DNA of 64,000 nt from Eucommia ulmoides (taxonomy: Eukaryota > Streptophyta > Magnoliopsida > Garryales > Eucommiaceae). Location of the stretch: NCBI GenBank assembly GCA_016647705.1, contig CM028335.1, positions 4,025,501 through 4,089,500 of the forward strand, given 5' to 3'. This document shows, one piece after another, positions 26,996-40,233 of this stretch. The stretch's first letter is position 1. Every line of letters begins with the position of its first letter. The notes under the pieces are model-generated. The model made no database searches. It saw nothing but the letters and a program-made list of their open reading frames with translations, and was not told the origin of the DNA. The position numbers and the translations under genes are program-made.

Positions 26996-28730
26996 TCAGA
27001 CCAATAGCCCACCGCCACGGCGGTCAATATGGAAGGCTGGTTGATTTTCAACTTGACAATGGATACATTTAAAATACTTATGCTGAACTGAACCTAACTG
27101 ACCTCTAGAGATAAGCGATTTGAATCGACTAGATGAAGTGTGGCCCAAACAAGCATGCCAAATTTGGGATAGTAAGAGAAACACTGATGGTTGCAGAGAT
27201 AAGGATGAGGATGAGAAAAAAGATGCTAACGGTGGTAGTGAGGTTGCACAGGTTGATGAAGGGACATGTGGTTGTGGTGGGGATAGAGTTGGAGATGGGA
27301 GGTGCAAACTGGTAAGTTCAAATAGGCATCCAACCTTACGACCAATTCCAAGAGTTTCTTCTGTCTGAGGATCCTGCACACGACAACTACTATTAAAAAA
27401 TATGACTTCAAATCCCAATTCACAAAGTTGTTCAACAAACAATAGATTTAAGGTGAGTTTCGGACTCAAATACGTGTCAAGAACAGAAAGATAGGAAGTA
27501 TAAACCTGATCGGTATGAGTAACACACATTTGAGAATCATTAGTGGTATGAATACTAGGAATATTCATAGTGGAGAGTTTAGTTGAAAAAATATTGGGAT
27601 CAGATGTCATATGATTACAATAAACAAAATCAAAGAACCAAGAAGAGTTACCTCCAGTAAGTGAGAAAGCAGGGGAAATGTTTGTACTATTTTCAAAGAA
27701 AATATAGAGTAGGAGTGAAGCCAAATCTACAATAGATAGGGTAACAGTAGTAGAGGAAAGATCTGAACTCTCTTTAATATTGATAATGAGCAAAGAACCC
27801 ACAGACATCGTTGTTGAACCTGGAAAAACTGTTGTAATGGATGGATTCAGAATACTAAAATTGTTCGGGAACCGGTCTATACTCCTGAAGAACCGATTGA
27901 GAGCCCCTTAAACCGGTCAAATATCCGTGATAAATTGAATCAACAATATAAAGAGAACTATTATATAATCCGAATTTGATGAAACGAATATCACAGATAA
28001 ATCCGTAATACTGAAATTGTTGAGGAACCAATATGGAATCTTCAAGGACCGGGTGGAAACGGGTGAATCGGTGTCGGGACCACACGGATATAACAGAAAA
28101 TATATTCTGTGAGCCTTAAATCACAAAAATTAGGCCGAAACCAAAATCAGAACACCGAAAAACCTTAGGAACTGGTCTAACTTCACAGAAAACCGATAAA
28201 AAAAATGCCTGAACTAGTCAGAAGAAGATTAAATCAAAAAAACCGATGACATGGCAGCTGACTGGACATTGACTGGTGGTCTATGATAATGTGGTACGGT
28301 CAAAACTGGCGTGGCGGCCATGTGGAGATGATGTGGCGAATTAACCACAGAAATGCTGACGTGGCTGATGATGTGTCGCTGGTGTGGATGCTGAGTGGGT
28401 GCTGAATAGGAGGAGTTAGGGCTGACATGGCCCCCAAAATCGCTGAAAGGTAATGATAGCGCGTGGATCTCACGTAAAGAAACGCAGTCGATTTGGTGTC
28501 GCGCATAGGGGCGCGTGTGAAATGTTACAGGGCTGATTTTTGCCTCGTTGCATTCGTCTCATCAAGAAGATTCTGATGGTATATTATGAGATGGATTTGG
28601 AGCCCTAGTTGAGGTGGTAGATCTCAAAATCCGAGATGGCGAAGGGTGGTGGTACTGCGAGTTGTTAAAGGCGCGTGAGAGCGAGTTTCGACTCTAGTGG
28701 CGGTGATTTTGGTGGTGTTATGTTCATCTC

Positions 28731-30776
28731 TATTGGCCCAGTGGAATACCCAAGAGGGAGGGTGAATTGGGTAATTAAAAATATCAGAGAGAAAATATTT
28801 TAATAAATCAAATAATTAATTTTAATCCTAAATTAATTATTATCTTTATATCACAGTGGAATTATGAAATCAACTAGGTGCACGCCCAACAACAAAAATA
28901 AACAAATTAAATATTGCAGCACACCAGAAATTTACACTGATTCACCAAGCTATTCTTGGCTAATCCAGTCCTCCGAACCTCACGGAGAGTCGCACCCACT
29001 AATACTCAAGATCCCTTTAAAGGTAGGAACCAAACCCTCACAACGACTATTTTATAGGCTCAGAATCAACCTTTACAAAATCATTTTCATAGGCTAAGGA
29101 AGAACCTCTACTTTTTACAGGCTCAAGAATAACCTAATTCTTTTTAACACAAAGGCAAAAGAATTAAAACCTCACCAACACTCCAAATATCCTTTTACCT
29201 TGTAAGGATTGAACCGTTACAAAATTCACACAAATCAATTTTATCGAAGAAGAATTACTACCTCAATCTCTTTACATGAAGAGACTGAAACCAGCTACCA
29301 TTTGATTAAATACACCCAACAGTACTTAATCCGTCACTCAACTTACTAATAAAAATTGACAAGTGATTTTTCTCACTCGGAGTTTCTACCACCCCAGATA
29401 AATTAAAATTCAATTAATATCCCAAAACTAGTGATAGAAAATATGAGATAGTCAAAATCTTTTTTTTTTTTTTTTAACATAAGATGGGTAGCACGTAATT
29501 TAGCGTGTAATCAGATTTAAGAAATTATTAATAAAATATTTTCTTCAATAAAAATCAAAAATAAATTCTAAAGATTAATTTCCAAAAATTAAACAAGTAA
29601 TACAATATAGAAAGTAATTGGAAAGATCTCACCCGGAATCCACCGAAAAAAATAATTAGAGCGTAGTTACTTCAGATCCGGTAGCAGCAATGATTAACAG
29701 TCAATGATTATCAAAATTATCTCTTAGAATAGCTCTCATAAAAAAAACTCAGCATGATATCTCTTAGAAAAATTCAATATGATCTCTTGATCTCTTAACC
29801 TCTCTTCATGATATTAACAAAATGCTGGTCTATATATATCAGATATAAATCAGCTTTCTAACGGCTAGTTCCTATATGTCATGACACTTAATTACTCTCT
29901 TAGACCCCTTATATCTTTATGATTTCATTTTGGTTCAATTTACTTAATTATAGCTTTTAAATTTCTCAATTAAGTCCCACAAATATTTCTCAATCTCAAT
30001 TAAATAGAATAGAAACAATTATATGTACCAAATTGAGAAATGTTAAAACTTAATGAACCAAATTAATAGGAATTAAATAATAGATATAGCATATCTTAAA
30101 TATCATAAAATCCCTAAAATCTCTCACAAATCTCAACCAAAAACGACTACTTTTATATATGAATTTGAAATCCTCAATATCCTGAAACTGTGTCATCAGT
30201 CGACCAACCAGTCGACCGCTTAATTCAGGATGTAGCCAAGCCAAGAATTTTGTGCCCATCGGTCGATCTATCTATCGACTTAGAAATTCAGAGAGTTTTA
30301 TTTCTCTTCACCGGTCGACTTACCTGTCGACTTAAGGATACTGAATCTCTTTTCTAAACTCATTTTTAACTCATTCATAATGACGTTTTCACTCATTTAA
30401 CCAATTTCTTTTCTTAATAAGCTCCACTAAATACTTAAATTTAATTTTAATCCATTATAAATAATTTTTTTTCAATTACACATAGGAGCAAATAATTTAG
30501 CTAATTAGGATCCTATTAAAAACACACATATTTATAAAAATTATTTAAAAATATTTTTATGTCGTGTGTAATCTTAATTGGGATATTAAGAGTTGAAGTT
30601 TAAACCTGAATTGTTTTCCCTAGATTCTTCAAATTCTTTAACCTCTTAATCATTTGATCATCTTTTATCATCAAATCTTCATCAATTAGAATTAATAAAC
30701 TGAAACACTTAAACAAACCATTAGTCCCACAAAAAATATTAACGTCTAATTCTCCATCAAAATCTTAGGATCAACA
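28731..30776 (-). mobile_element. Nested ~2 kb LTR (solo-LTR-like), copy 2
   Basis: On the minus strand it starts TGTTGATCCTAAGATTTTGA and ends CCCACTGGGCCAATA. It is flanked by perfect 5-bp repeats ATCTC (28726-28730 and 30777-30781). The uninterrupted homologous copia sequence at about 20155-20180 (GTTCGTCTCTGCAAGACGAA) shows the empty site. GTCGACC/GTCGACT-rich sequence near 30190-30330 corresponds to the tandem units of the other copies. No coding domain was seen. Confidence 0.85.
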
Positions 30777-30943
30777 ATCTCTACAAGACGAAGACAGTGT
30801 TATGGTGGTTGTTGATACCGGAGAAGGGATGGAGCTTACAGTAGCGACAAAAGTCTCGAGAGAATAGGGGTGGCGGTGGCAGAAGCGTTAAGGTTGCGAA
30901 AATTTTATTGAGACAGGTCCAGGAAATACTTGCTTTGATACCA

Positions 30944-31093
30944 TGTTAAGATAATTAAGAAGTGGGGAATATAAACGATATATTGAATAGTATGAAAAAA
31001 TATACAAAGAATACACAAGTATTTATAGGGGAAATGGGGGTTAAGGTTTTGCCCTAATGGGCGAAATGGGTCAAGCCCATTATTATATTAACA
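30944..31093 (-). repeat. LTR of the copia remnant with primer-binding site
   Basis: This 150-bp LTR runs from TGTTAAGATAATT to ATTATATTAACA in + orientation. Directly beside it on the minus strand is TGGTATCAAAGC (30932-30943), a copia-type Met-tRNA primer site. Confidence 0.85.
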
Positions 31094-32215
31094 ACCGAGA
31101 AGACGAACGGTGTTGGGAGCAGCATGACCTTCGACGGGAGCTAGATCGGATCCATAAGAAGAGAGACGAGCTACGCCGACAAAACCAAAACCACCGACGA
31201 GGCCCTGAGGCTCTGCAAATAGAAAGGACCCCTAGCGTGTACTCACAACTGGGGGCCCGTGCGTCATTGGTGCTAACCGAAGATAGAAGGAACAGAGCAC
31301 CTGCCCCGCGAAACAAGCCATGCTCTGCTTGAATGGAAAACAAAAATCATGATATGTCTCGCAACATTCCTCCCGGTGTCTCGCTTCGCCAACTTAACGC
31401 CCCTCAATTCTCCGTTGGGGACAATCCTGATGCAAATTAAGGATAAGAAGGTGATCAAGTGGCCACAGCCAATGAAGAGACGAGGAAAAACGACCAATTC
31501 AGATAAGTGGTGTGCCTTCCATTAGGACCACTGTCACACCAATAATACCTGCTACTATTTGAAGAACGAGATTGAACAGTTGATCTGAAAGGGTCACCTC
31601 AAGAAGTCTACAACAAAGGAGATCAGTGCGAACGACACCTTGACAAGGATATGGAAAGACCCGAGGTTTGAGGGAACATCTACACAATCCATCGTAGATT
31701 TGGTCATTTGTCTCAGGAGGACTGACCAAATCTGGGCATAAGGCACATGCTCAGTGGGGCAAATATCTGACCAAGAACTACGTGTTCCAAGTATCTAAGA
31801 AACCTCTCGCAGGGAGAGAGGCTACCACCTTTATTGCGGAAGACCTGCGTGGGGTTTACATACCTTACGATGATACTTTGGTGGTCACCTTGTGGATCGC
31901 CAACTATAACGGGGGGCGCGAGTACTGGTCGACCGTGGCAACTCAGTGGAGATAGTTTACTTAACTGCATTTAATGGGATGGGTATGGACCGCGACTAAC
32001 TGAATCCTATGATGACCCACCCCCCCCCCCCCCCAAGTCAGCTTTGGCGGGGAAACAGTGAAGTCGCTCACTCGCTGAGCTGGATCATGCTTCAAATCAA
32101 GGTGGGCATGGAGCCAAAGCACTCGGCAATTGACGCGCAGTTCATTGTATGTTCGTCCCACATATATGCCAACCTGCAAATATTAAATTCCACCCCCAAA
32201 AGGTTTGACTTATGA
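31094..32215 (+). mobile_element. Tat-like Ty3/gypsy remnant (gag end and protease)
   Basis: The plus strand encodes pieces typical of the Tat/Ogre branch. The gag end has ILMQIKDKKVIKWPQPMKRR, then WCAFH-DHCHTNNTCYYLKNEIEQLI. The protease trace has GVYIPYDDTLVVTLWIANYN and YLTAFNGMGMD. No LTR or polymerase is visible. It is a fossil with several breaks, joined directly to the copia LTR at 31093. Confidence 0.75.
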
Positions 32216-32321
32216 TCAAATATACCATAATAAAATTTCAGGATCATGTTTGTCCCACCTGTGTGCCAACTTGCAAATATTTAATTCCACCGAAAAAGGT
32301 TTGACTAATGATCAAGGTGCG
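32146..32321 (+). repeat. Direct repeat, ~73-bp unit, two copies
   Basis: The segments 32146-32218 and 32249-32321 share GTCCCAC, CCAAC(C/T)TGCAAATAT, AATTCCACC and AAAAGGTTTGACT-ATGATCAA, with about 30 bp between them. Confidence 0.7.
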
Positions 32322-33064
32322 CGAAGCGTGGTTAGGAAAAATAAAAGGAAAATTAATAAATTGTGCTTAAAATAAATTACATATAACTTTTTCTTTTTAT
32401 TTTGAGAAATTTAATATTTTATCTTTTATTTTGAGAAATTTAATATTTTATCTTTTAGTAGGGAATATTTTTGTTTATCCTTGACTTTTAATTTATTATT
32501 TTTACTTATATTTTTAAAAATAAATTATTTTTGGTCGACTATCGATTTTCCGTTATAACATAGTTTACTTTTATACTCTTCTTGTGTAGTACTCGTGTTA
32601 TGTAGAAAGACTAGCATATACTATGTCCCTAGGCACAAATGTGAAAAAATAAACTTAAAAATGTTTTTCTTAATTTCATTTGAAATAATTCAAAGTTTAA
32701 TCAAATTTTGTTCAATAATCCTCATATAAACATTAAAAATAAATAAAAAGTCACGCGAAGAATAAATAAGGAGTATATATATATATATATCAGAAAAAAT
32801 AGATCAGATTTAAAAATCTGAGCACGTTTTAGATCCTTGCTCGAATCTATTGTTCCGAGCACGGATTAGATCCTTGCTCAAAGCAAGGACCTGCTCAATT
32901 TGGACCTCTTTTCCACTAGTGATTTTCTATTTGGATCCCTTGGTCACCGCCACTTGTCTCAGAAATTTTTGAAGCTTTTGGATGTGTTAAGAAATTAAGA
33001 GATTAGCCATTTAAGCAACACCAAAGGTTTGTGGAGTTCTCTGATGTAAAAGACGTTGCCATTT

Positions 33065-33131
<67 letters not shown>

Positions 33132-33331
33132 TGAGAGATGAACAGAGGTGGTGAACTGGTGGTTCGGCATCGTGGCTGTTCGGCCTGACGGTGGAGGCCT
33201 GGTTGGTTCGGCATGGTGGACCGGTGGTGGCCGTTGAAGGCGTGACAGAGATTGGGCGTGGTGAATGATTAAGGAAGAACATGAATATGAATATGAAAAA
33301 AAATAAATAAATAATAATAATAATTAATTAA

Positions 33332-33374
<43 letters not shown>

Positions 33375-33390
33375 CACACACACACACACT
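32322..33390. other. Intergenic, repeat-rich
   Basis: No gene is supported. It holds a 30-bp tandem duplication (about 32397-32456, TTATTTTGAGAAATTTAATA), a (CT)n(AT)n microsatellite at 33068-33127 and an (AT)n(GA)n(CA)n run at 33331-33390. Short ORFs here follow the simple repeats. Confidence 0.6.
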
Positions 33391-33774
33391 CCCTCAATTA
33401 TAGTGAAATTCCACATGCACCCCCTTAACTTTCAAAAATACCACGGCGACCCCTTACTGGAGCAATTTTAACGAATGAACTATTTTTCCCTTACTAACCC
33501 TGACATTTAAAAAAAATAGAAAAAGGAAAATGAGGGTTGCAATTACCAATTTGTCTTTAGGCCATTTGTATTCATATGAACCAAAAACGTCGATCAGTAT
33601 TGTTGGAAACCAAACGACAGTTCCTTGAGAGAGAACCATACGAAGACAACGATTCGGAGGATGAAATTTCAAAGGCTTTCGAGCTAACTCAAGCAAATTT
33701 TTGCTCGATTTTAGAAGATTATCGCGTGACTGGTGTTGTACTCAAGGTACGAAACCTCTATCGGTGTTTTTGAG

Positions 33775-33806
<32 letters not shown>

Positions 33807-34203
33807 CACTTTGCACTTCAAAATTGCGATTTTGAAGATTTTTGTTTGCATTTATGTTTAATCGTGTAAAAAACGTCTGGTTCGTACCAATTTATTACCC
33901 TAAGTTTTCTGTTTTGGTTCTAGGGTTTTCTGGATGCATGTTAATTTCTTTTTTATTTCTTTTTTCGTCTCTTTGGTTGCCTAATGTTGAAGGTGGTACT
34001 GGTTGGTTGTTTATTATGCTCAAGTGGTGTTGTGTTTCATTTTGTGTTTGTATTGTTCCTTCATTGGTCTGTTAGGGTATTGGTTTTACTTGGAGGTTTG
34101 TCTGTGTTTGTTTTTTCTTCTTCTTCTAGTAATGTTGTCTTCCTTTTGTTTACATTATGCATGGTTTTGTTTACATTATGCATTGTTTATATTATGCAGA
34201 GTT

Positions 34204-36893
34204 ATGGATTTGAGATTTGAGTTGCATTGTTATTATAAGACTGAAGTTGGTATAATTGGTAATGTTGATGCTGATAAGTTTGCCTTGTTTGATATGCTTG
34301 ACGCCATAGATAAATTGTTTGCTGGTGTGATAACCACTGAACAAGGTGTTGCATTGACTGTTTATACTAGGGTACCCAAATCTAGGGAAAGAATTCAAGT
34401 CATGACTGATAAATCTATTTTACAAATGTTTGACTTGTATGGTAAACATAGGATTACGGATATTGATTTATTCATCGAGTCACAATTGAATGTGCCATTA
34501 AATGTGGGTCCTCCAGTAGGTGTTGAAGTAGTAAATGTGGACAATGATGATGATGAGAGTAATGAAGAACAGGGCAGTGATATTGAGAGTAAGGTTGAGA
34601 ATGGGAATGAGAATGATAGTAGCATCGAAGTGTGGACTACTGATGAGGATGATAAGTGGATGCCTAAGGGAGAACTTGGATTGTCAGACTCAGAGGAATT
34701 AGATTTGGAGCCAGAAAATGCAAAAAATATTGAAAGTAGCAATGATGATCTATTGTCTAATTATGAGTCAAATGATAACTCTAGGAACGAAAATGATGAG
34801 GAGGATGAAAATATTGAAAGTAGCAGTGGTAGGAAACCCTACAAAACAAATGAGTGGTGGGATACTTTTAATTGCCCAGTATATCAGACACCAGGGGATA
34901 GGAAAACACCTGTTTTTTCTGTAAGAATGTTGTTCAACAGTATTCATGAATTTAGGGCTGCCCTTTGTGATTATATGGTGAAGGTTGGGTTCAAACTGTT
35001 TAGGAAGAAGAATAAATGGAGAAGAATCATTACTAACTACAGTGAGAAGGGCTGCTAGTGTAGAATTTATGCTACACCTGTGCCTGGACAATCTTCATAC
35101 ATAATTAGAACTCTGAAACCAGATCATACATGCATTAGAAATAGGAGTCGTGTGGCTGAGGCAACTTCAACTTGGATTGCAAACAAACTACTTAAAGAGT
35201 TTAAAAGTAATCCAAACATTGACAATGATTGTCTACAAGCCAAACTGAAAGAAGTATGGGGTGTTGAGGCATCCAGGAGACATCTATATTGGGCTAGGAC
35301 AAAAGCAATTGAGATTCTTGAGGGTAAATATAGTAAATCTTATGCTTTGCTACCTGGTTATGAACTGCACGTGAAGAAAAGAAATCCTGGAAGTGCAATC
35401 AGGATACAATATTTCAAACCATCAGTTGAAGCGTCCCCTATTTTCTGCCAGTTGTTTCTTTCATTTTATGCTCAGATGAGGGGGTATTTGGATGGGAGTA
35501 GGCCTTTCATAGGAGTGGATGCATGGTTTTTGAAGAATCCATATGGTGGTGTATTGTTGTCAGCTGTTGCTTTGGATGGCAATGATGGTCTGTTCCTATT
35601 AGCAGTTGGTATAGCTGATGGAGAGTCAATCCATACATGGTCTTAGTTCTTCCAAAACTTGAAAGAAATGCTTGGAGGAGCTACAGTTGGGGCTCCTTTC
35701 ACTGTAACGTCTGACTGGCACAAGGTATTTTTAGTTCTGAAAATTTAATTTATGTTTAATGTTCTGTTTAATGCATAGTTTAATGCTTTGTTTTATTCTC
35801 TGTCTCAGGCAATTGAAACCTCAGTTGGTAAGGTTTTTCCTCAAGCAACACACAGAAGATGTTGCCAACACCTGCTAGGGAACTTTCGGAAGAGACACCC
35901 TAGATTACATTTGAGAAAGCTATTTTGGAAGGCTGCAAGGGCATATAATGAAATGGAGTTCTTGGATGCTATGGAAATTATGAAAATAATAGACGTCAAT
36001 GCCTACAATTGGTTAATGGAGCGCCCAATTCAGACATTGGCAAGGCACACTTTTGATGAAAAGGTAAGATGTGATCATGTAACCAACAACCTAGTTGAAT
36101 CATTCAATAGTTGGTTAGGATCTTTCAGATGCAAGCCTATTTTGAGCCTGCTTGAGGGAATTAGGACAAAATTGATGACCAGACTGCATAAAAGGTATGA
36201 GAAAGCTGTCAATTAGGAGGGTGAATTCTACAAAAACATAATGAAAAAGTGTAGGACAGCAGTGGATAATGGACAAAGGCACTGCAAAGTTTTATGGGCT
36301 GGTGGTACTGAATTTGAAGTGAGTGATGAGAAGGGTGTTGGACATGTTGTGGAGTTGGATAAAATGAAATGCATACGTGGGGAGTAGCAAATTAGTGGCG
36401 TTCCATGCAAACATGTTGCAGCAACCATCACTTCTCAACGGGCCAATGTTCAACACTACATTCATCCATTTTTTGCCAAAAAAACATACCTGAGCATCCA
36501 CCATAATATAATTCACCCAATTATAGATCATAAATTTTGGAAGTTTAATCCAAGTGATCCATTGAAGCCCCCACCAACTAGAAGGCAAAGTGGAAGGCCA
36601 AAGAGAGAGAGAGAAGAATGAGAGAGGATGAACAAACTACAAGTCGAAAGAAGAAGAAAATTGGTGATGATGAGGGACAATCAAGTGAAAATAGGGTGAG
36701 GATGAGGTAAACTATCAAGTGCAAGCTCTGTTTGCAATTTGGACACAACATAAGAACTTGTCCAAAAAACAAAACAAATGGAGGTGGAGCAGCAACTAAT
36801 GGGGCAACAACTGATGGAGCAGCAGCTGATGCACTAGGTGGAGGAAATCCATCTCAACAAGATGGAGAGTTAACTCAAGCCTCTGGGCAATGA
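34204..36893 (+). pseudogene. MULE transposase (MURA/MuDR type), decayed
   Basis: Domains in order: a PB1-like N-terminus (MDLRFELHCYYKTEVGIIG), an acidic linker (34530-34840), the MuDR DNA-binding region (VRMLFNSIHEFRAALCDYMV), the MULE catalytic core (FIGVDAWFLKNPYGGVLLSA), a SWIM zinc finger (ISGVPCKHVAA) and a zinc knuckle (CKLCLQFGHNIRTCPK). The catalytic residues Asp (35518-35520), Asp (35713-35715) and Glu (36097-36099) are present. An 84-bp GT-AG intron lies at 35725-35808. In-frame stops are at 35056, 35644, 36214 and 36385 (all TAG) and 36708 (TAA), and a frame change lies in the GA run near 36605. In the SWIM finger the second Cys reads Arg. An upstream ORF (33576-33746, ending at a GT donor) may be a leader exon. 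The protein is dead, but the family is clear. Confidence 0.9.
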
Positions 36894-37560
36894 ATGTAAT
36901 TGAACTGTTTTTTTTTTTAACAAATGGTGTAAGGTTGATGTGATAACTATGAAATAAGTATGGGACAAATATTTTTTTGAGCCACATTAGTGTATATCTT
37001 ATTGTAGAATCCAATTGATGTATTTTGTATGTATTTTAATATCAATTGGAAATGCTAATTGTGAACCACTTTTCATGTATTTTGATATCAATGAATGTAT
37101 ATCAATGAATGTGGTTAAATATGTTTGAATGTGATTAAGTATTGTTTGAATATGGTTCGATGTGGTTGAGTATTGTTTGATCAAATGTAGTCCAAGCTGT
37201 ATTTTTTTATCAAATGCAGCAGCAACTGATGGCTGCATTTTCGGAATGATGAATTTTTGAAGGGTGCATTGATGATTGCATTGAGGGAAGGGTGCATAAT
37301 GGTTGAATATGACCTTGAAGGCTGTATTTTCATGCTTTGTTTTGATCAAATGAAGTCCAGGCTGCATTTGATAAAAAAAAATGCAATCTTGCTTATGATC
37401 AAATGTAGTCCTGGAACCATTTTATGATCAAAATTACACTCCAACTTTGTCCAAATTTGAGCAAATTAACTCCATTTTGTTTAAACACACTTAAAAATCA
37501 TGCTCACACTTTGCAATTATGATAAACCAAGAATTTTTCTTCAATTTCAATTCATCACAA
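36894..37560. other. MULE internal spacer
   Basis: AT-rich sequence lies between the convergent transposase and GRF ORFs. Repeated words such as GGCTGCATTTT-ATCAAATG and ATGTGGTTGA-TATTGTTTGA occur at about 37080-37400. No gene is supported. Confidence 0.5.
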
Positions 37561-38049
37561 TTACACTTCCAATAGTACAAATTTCATCACATAACCAAAA
37601 ACACTTGAAAACACCAAATTCATTACAAAACACCAAACTTTAATTGCAAGAAATAACAATACAACAAAACAAATCAAAGTCCATTTCTTCATCTTCTCCA
37701 CCGTCAATTCCAATTTCTTCATTCTCAAATTGTTTTCACACTTTAATGCAGCAACCTCCACCATCAATTCTACATACAGATCTTCATTTTTCTTACAAAT
37801 TCCATCATCTTCAACATCATCTTCTGCTCCAATTCTCTTAATTGAATCCGGAACAAGCCAATCCCAAATTCTACATGTTCTAGTAGCACAACAATAATAG
37901 AGAAGACCCTTGGTAGGTTTCTCACTTTGAACAACCCTAATGTCTGCTCTCTTTCCACAAGAGCAGAATTGGGGAGCAAATCGCATATCTATGTTCGAAC
38001 CCCCCAAATTGTTGTTTAATCCACCAGATAACATACTACCATCGGACAT
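37561..38049 (-). CDS. GRF-type zinc-finger, coiled-coil, membrane protein carried by the MULE (intact ORF)
   Basis: An uninterrupted 162-codon ORF runs antisense and convergent to the transposase. Residues about 25-65 form a GRF-like zinc finger (FCSCGKRADIRVV, then GLLYYCCATRTCRIWDW). Residues about 85-120 are helical and charged (VELMVEVAALKCENNLRMKK), and residues about 122-140 are a hydrophobic span (TLICFVVLLFLAIKVWCFV). The layout matches the plant 'At4g04775-like' GRF proteins, which are often found inside MULEs and whose role is unknown. The start ATG at 38047-38049 is followed by an acidic, Gly-rich leader. There are no stops or frame changes, in contrast to the neighbouring transposase. 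It could be a non-functional bystander that has simply escaped hits. Confidence 0.7.
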   Translation of the reverse strand: MSDGSMLSGGLNNNLGGSNIDMRFAPQFCSCGKRADIRVVQSEKPTKGLLYYCCATRTCRIWDWLVPDSIKRIGAEDDVEDDGICKKNEDLYVELMVEVAALKCENNLRMKKLELTVEKMKKWTLICFVVLLFLAIKVWCFVMNLVFSSVFGYVMKFVLLEV

Positions 38050-38831
38050 TGAGGGTTTGAAGTGGATTGGTTTAAGTTATGGCTCGTTGTTGCAGGCAGG
38101 TTACAGACGACGACGAAGTAAGGGTTTCAAATGGAGGTGAAGGTGAAGAAGAGATGATGGGAGAGAGAAAAATAAAAAAAAAATGAGAAATGGAGGAAGA
38201 AAAACCTTAGCCTTCTCACTGATTAGGGACGACGACGAAGGAGTTGATGCTTGGCCATGGACATCGATGAAGGTGAAGGAAGGAAGCTGGGAACGATCGT
38301 TCAATTAAAGAGATGAACAATGAAAGGGCAATTAGGTAATTTTCATATGTTTTCAATTGGAGGGAATAACTAAGGGCAATTTAGTCATTGGATAAAGGGT
38401 AAATAAGGGCAATTTGGTCATGAAAAATGGTCAATACGGTCAACAATTACAAAATTGACTGTCAAAGGGTATTTTTCGGCATACAAAATGAACTGGGGGT
38501 CTAATTATCCATTGACCAAAGAGTTCAAGGGTGTCCCATGTATTTTTAATAGTTGAGGGGATTCCTGTAGTTACGGTCAATAATTCAGGGGTGTAAATGG
38601 GATCTCCCCTATATATATATATATGCGCACTAACGACATTTACGAGGAGAAATTGATTTTGTTATAATACATACTGTACCCTCAAAATTTTTAAATAATT
38701 TCTAAATCACTCCCCAATAAATTAATTGCATGTGATTTATTTAATTAGAAGTGTATAAATGTCATTTAATATCAATTGACAAAAAAAATATTAACTTTTG
38801 TCTTTTGACTATTAAAATTAATAAAAAATTT

Positions 38832-38943
38832 AACCGTTGCACTTAAGTCTTAAACACATGGAGTGTAAATGGTGATGATAATACCACAAACGCGCAAAGT
38901 GCAACTAAACTTAACAATAGGAGTGCAAAGTATAATTAACCCT
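38832..38943. mobile_element. Degenerate right-half remnant of the Mutator-type MITE
   Basis: CGTTGCACTTAAG..., GCGCAAAGTGCAACTAA and GTGCAAAGTATAATTAACCC match the right half of 12924-13185. The left half is not recognisable. Confidence 0.55.
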
Positions 38944-39030
38944 AGTATCAACTAAGATGGATGGATGAGATCATCACATAGGTAATCAATGAATAATCAA
39001 AGCTCATACTTGTTGCCTAAGCTACTTTGC

Positions 39031-39038
39031 TTATATAA
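39031..39038 (+). promoter_or_regulatory. TATA box of GST-C
   Basis: TTATATAA lies 63 bp before the ATG in the shared TTATATAATTCCTCTAAGA context. Confidence 0.75.
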
Positions 39039-39061
39039 TTCCTCTAAGAAGAGCGAAATAG

Positions 39062-40233
<1,172 letters not shown>

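Larger units (their letters stand above)
26996..31093 (-). mobile_element. Ty1/copia remnant with a nested LTR (5' part only)
   Basis: The minus strand carries the 5' LTR (30944-31093), a primer-binding site, and gag-side sequence. That is followed by a protease and pre-integrase region at 26996-27808 (WFFDFVYCNHMTSDPNIFST, then IWHACLGHTSSSRF). The integrase core, RT and RNase H are absent from the window. It belongs to the same family as 15210-20490: the LTRs are alike and the leader near 28550-28730 matches 20020-20170. A ~2 kb LTR is inserted at 28731-30776. It is a fossil and cannot move. Confidence 0.8.
33390..38611 (+). mobile_element. Mutator-like DNA transposon (MULE) with degenerate ends
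   Basis: The two ends carry related inverted sequences. The left end has CCCTCAATTATAG and CCCCCTTAACTTTCAAAAAT (33391-33440). The right end, read in reverse, has CCCTGAATTATTG and TCCCCTCAACTATTAAAAAT (38540-38595). The left edge runs into a CA microsatellite and the right edge into a TA microsatellite, so the exact tips and target duplication are lost. Inside are a MURA-type transposase on the + strand (34204-36893) and a GRF zinc-finger ORF on the minus strand (37561-38049). Confidence 0.8.

Noticed and set aside
31083-31343. Overlapping ORFs on both strands near the copia LTR
   Set aside because: The plus-strand sequence fits a Tat-like gag. The minus-strand ORF is its shadow.
33071-33127. 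Long CT/AT runs considered as promoter or satellite elements (also 41243-41346)
   Set aside because: They are ordinary microsatellites with no gene start next to them.
34003-34203. Upstream extension of the MULE transposase ORF
   Set aside because: It is T-rich and hydrophobic, ends in a splice-acceptor-like TTATGCAG just before the ATG at 34204, and looks like intron or leader. The family-like N-terminus starts at 34204.
37644-37841. Plus-strand ORF over the GRF gene
   Set aside because: It is Pro/Ser-rich antisense of the coiled-coil part of the GRF ORF, with no domain.
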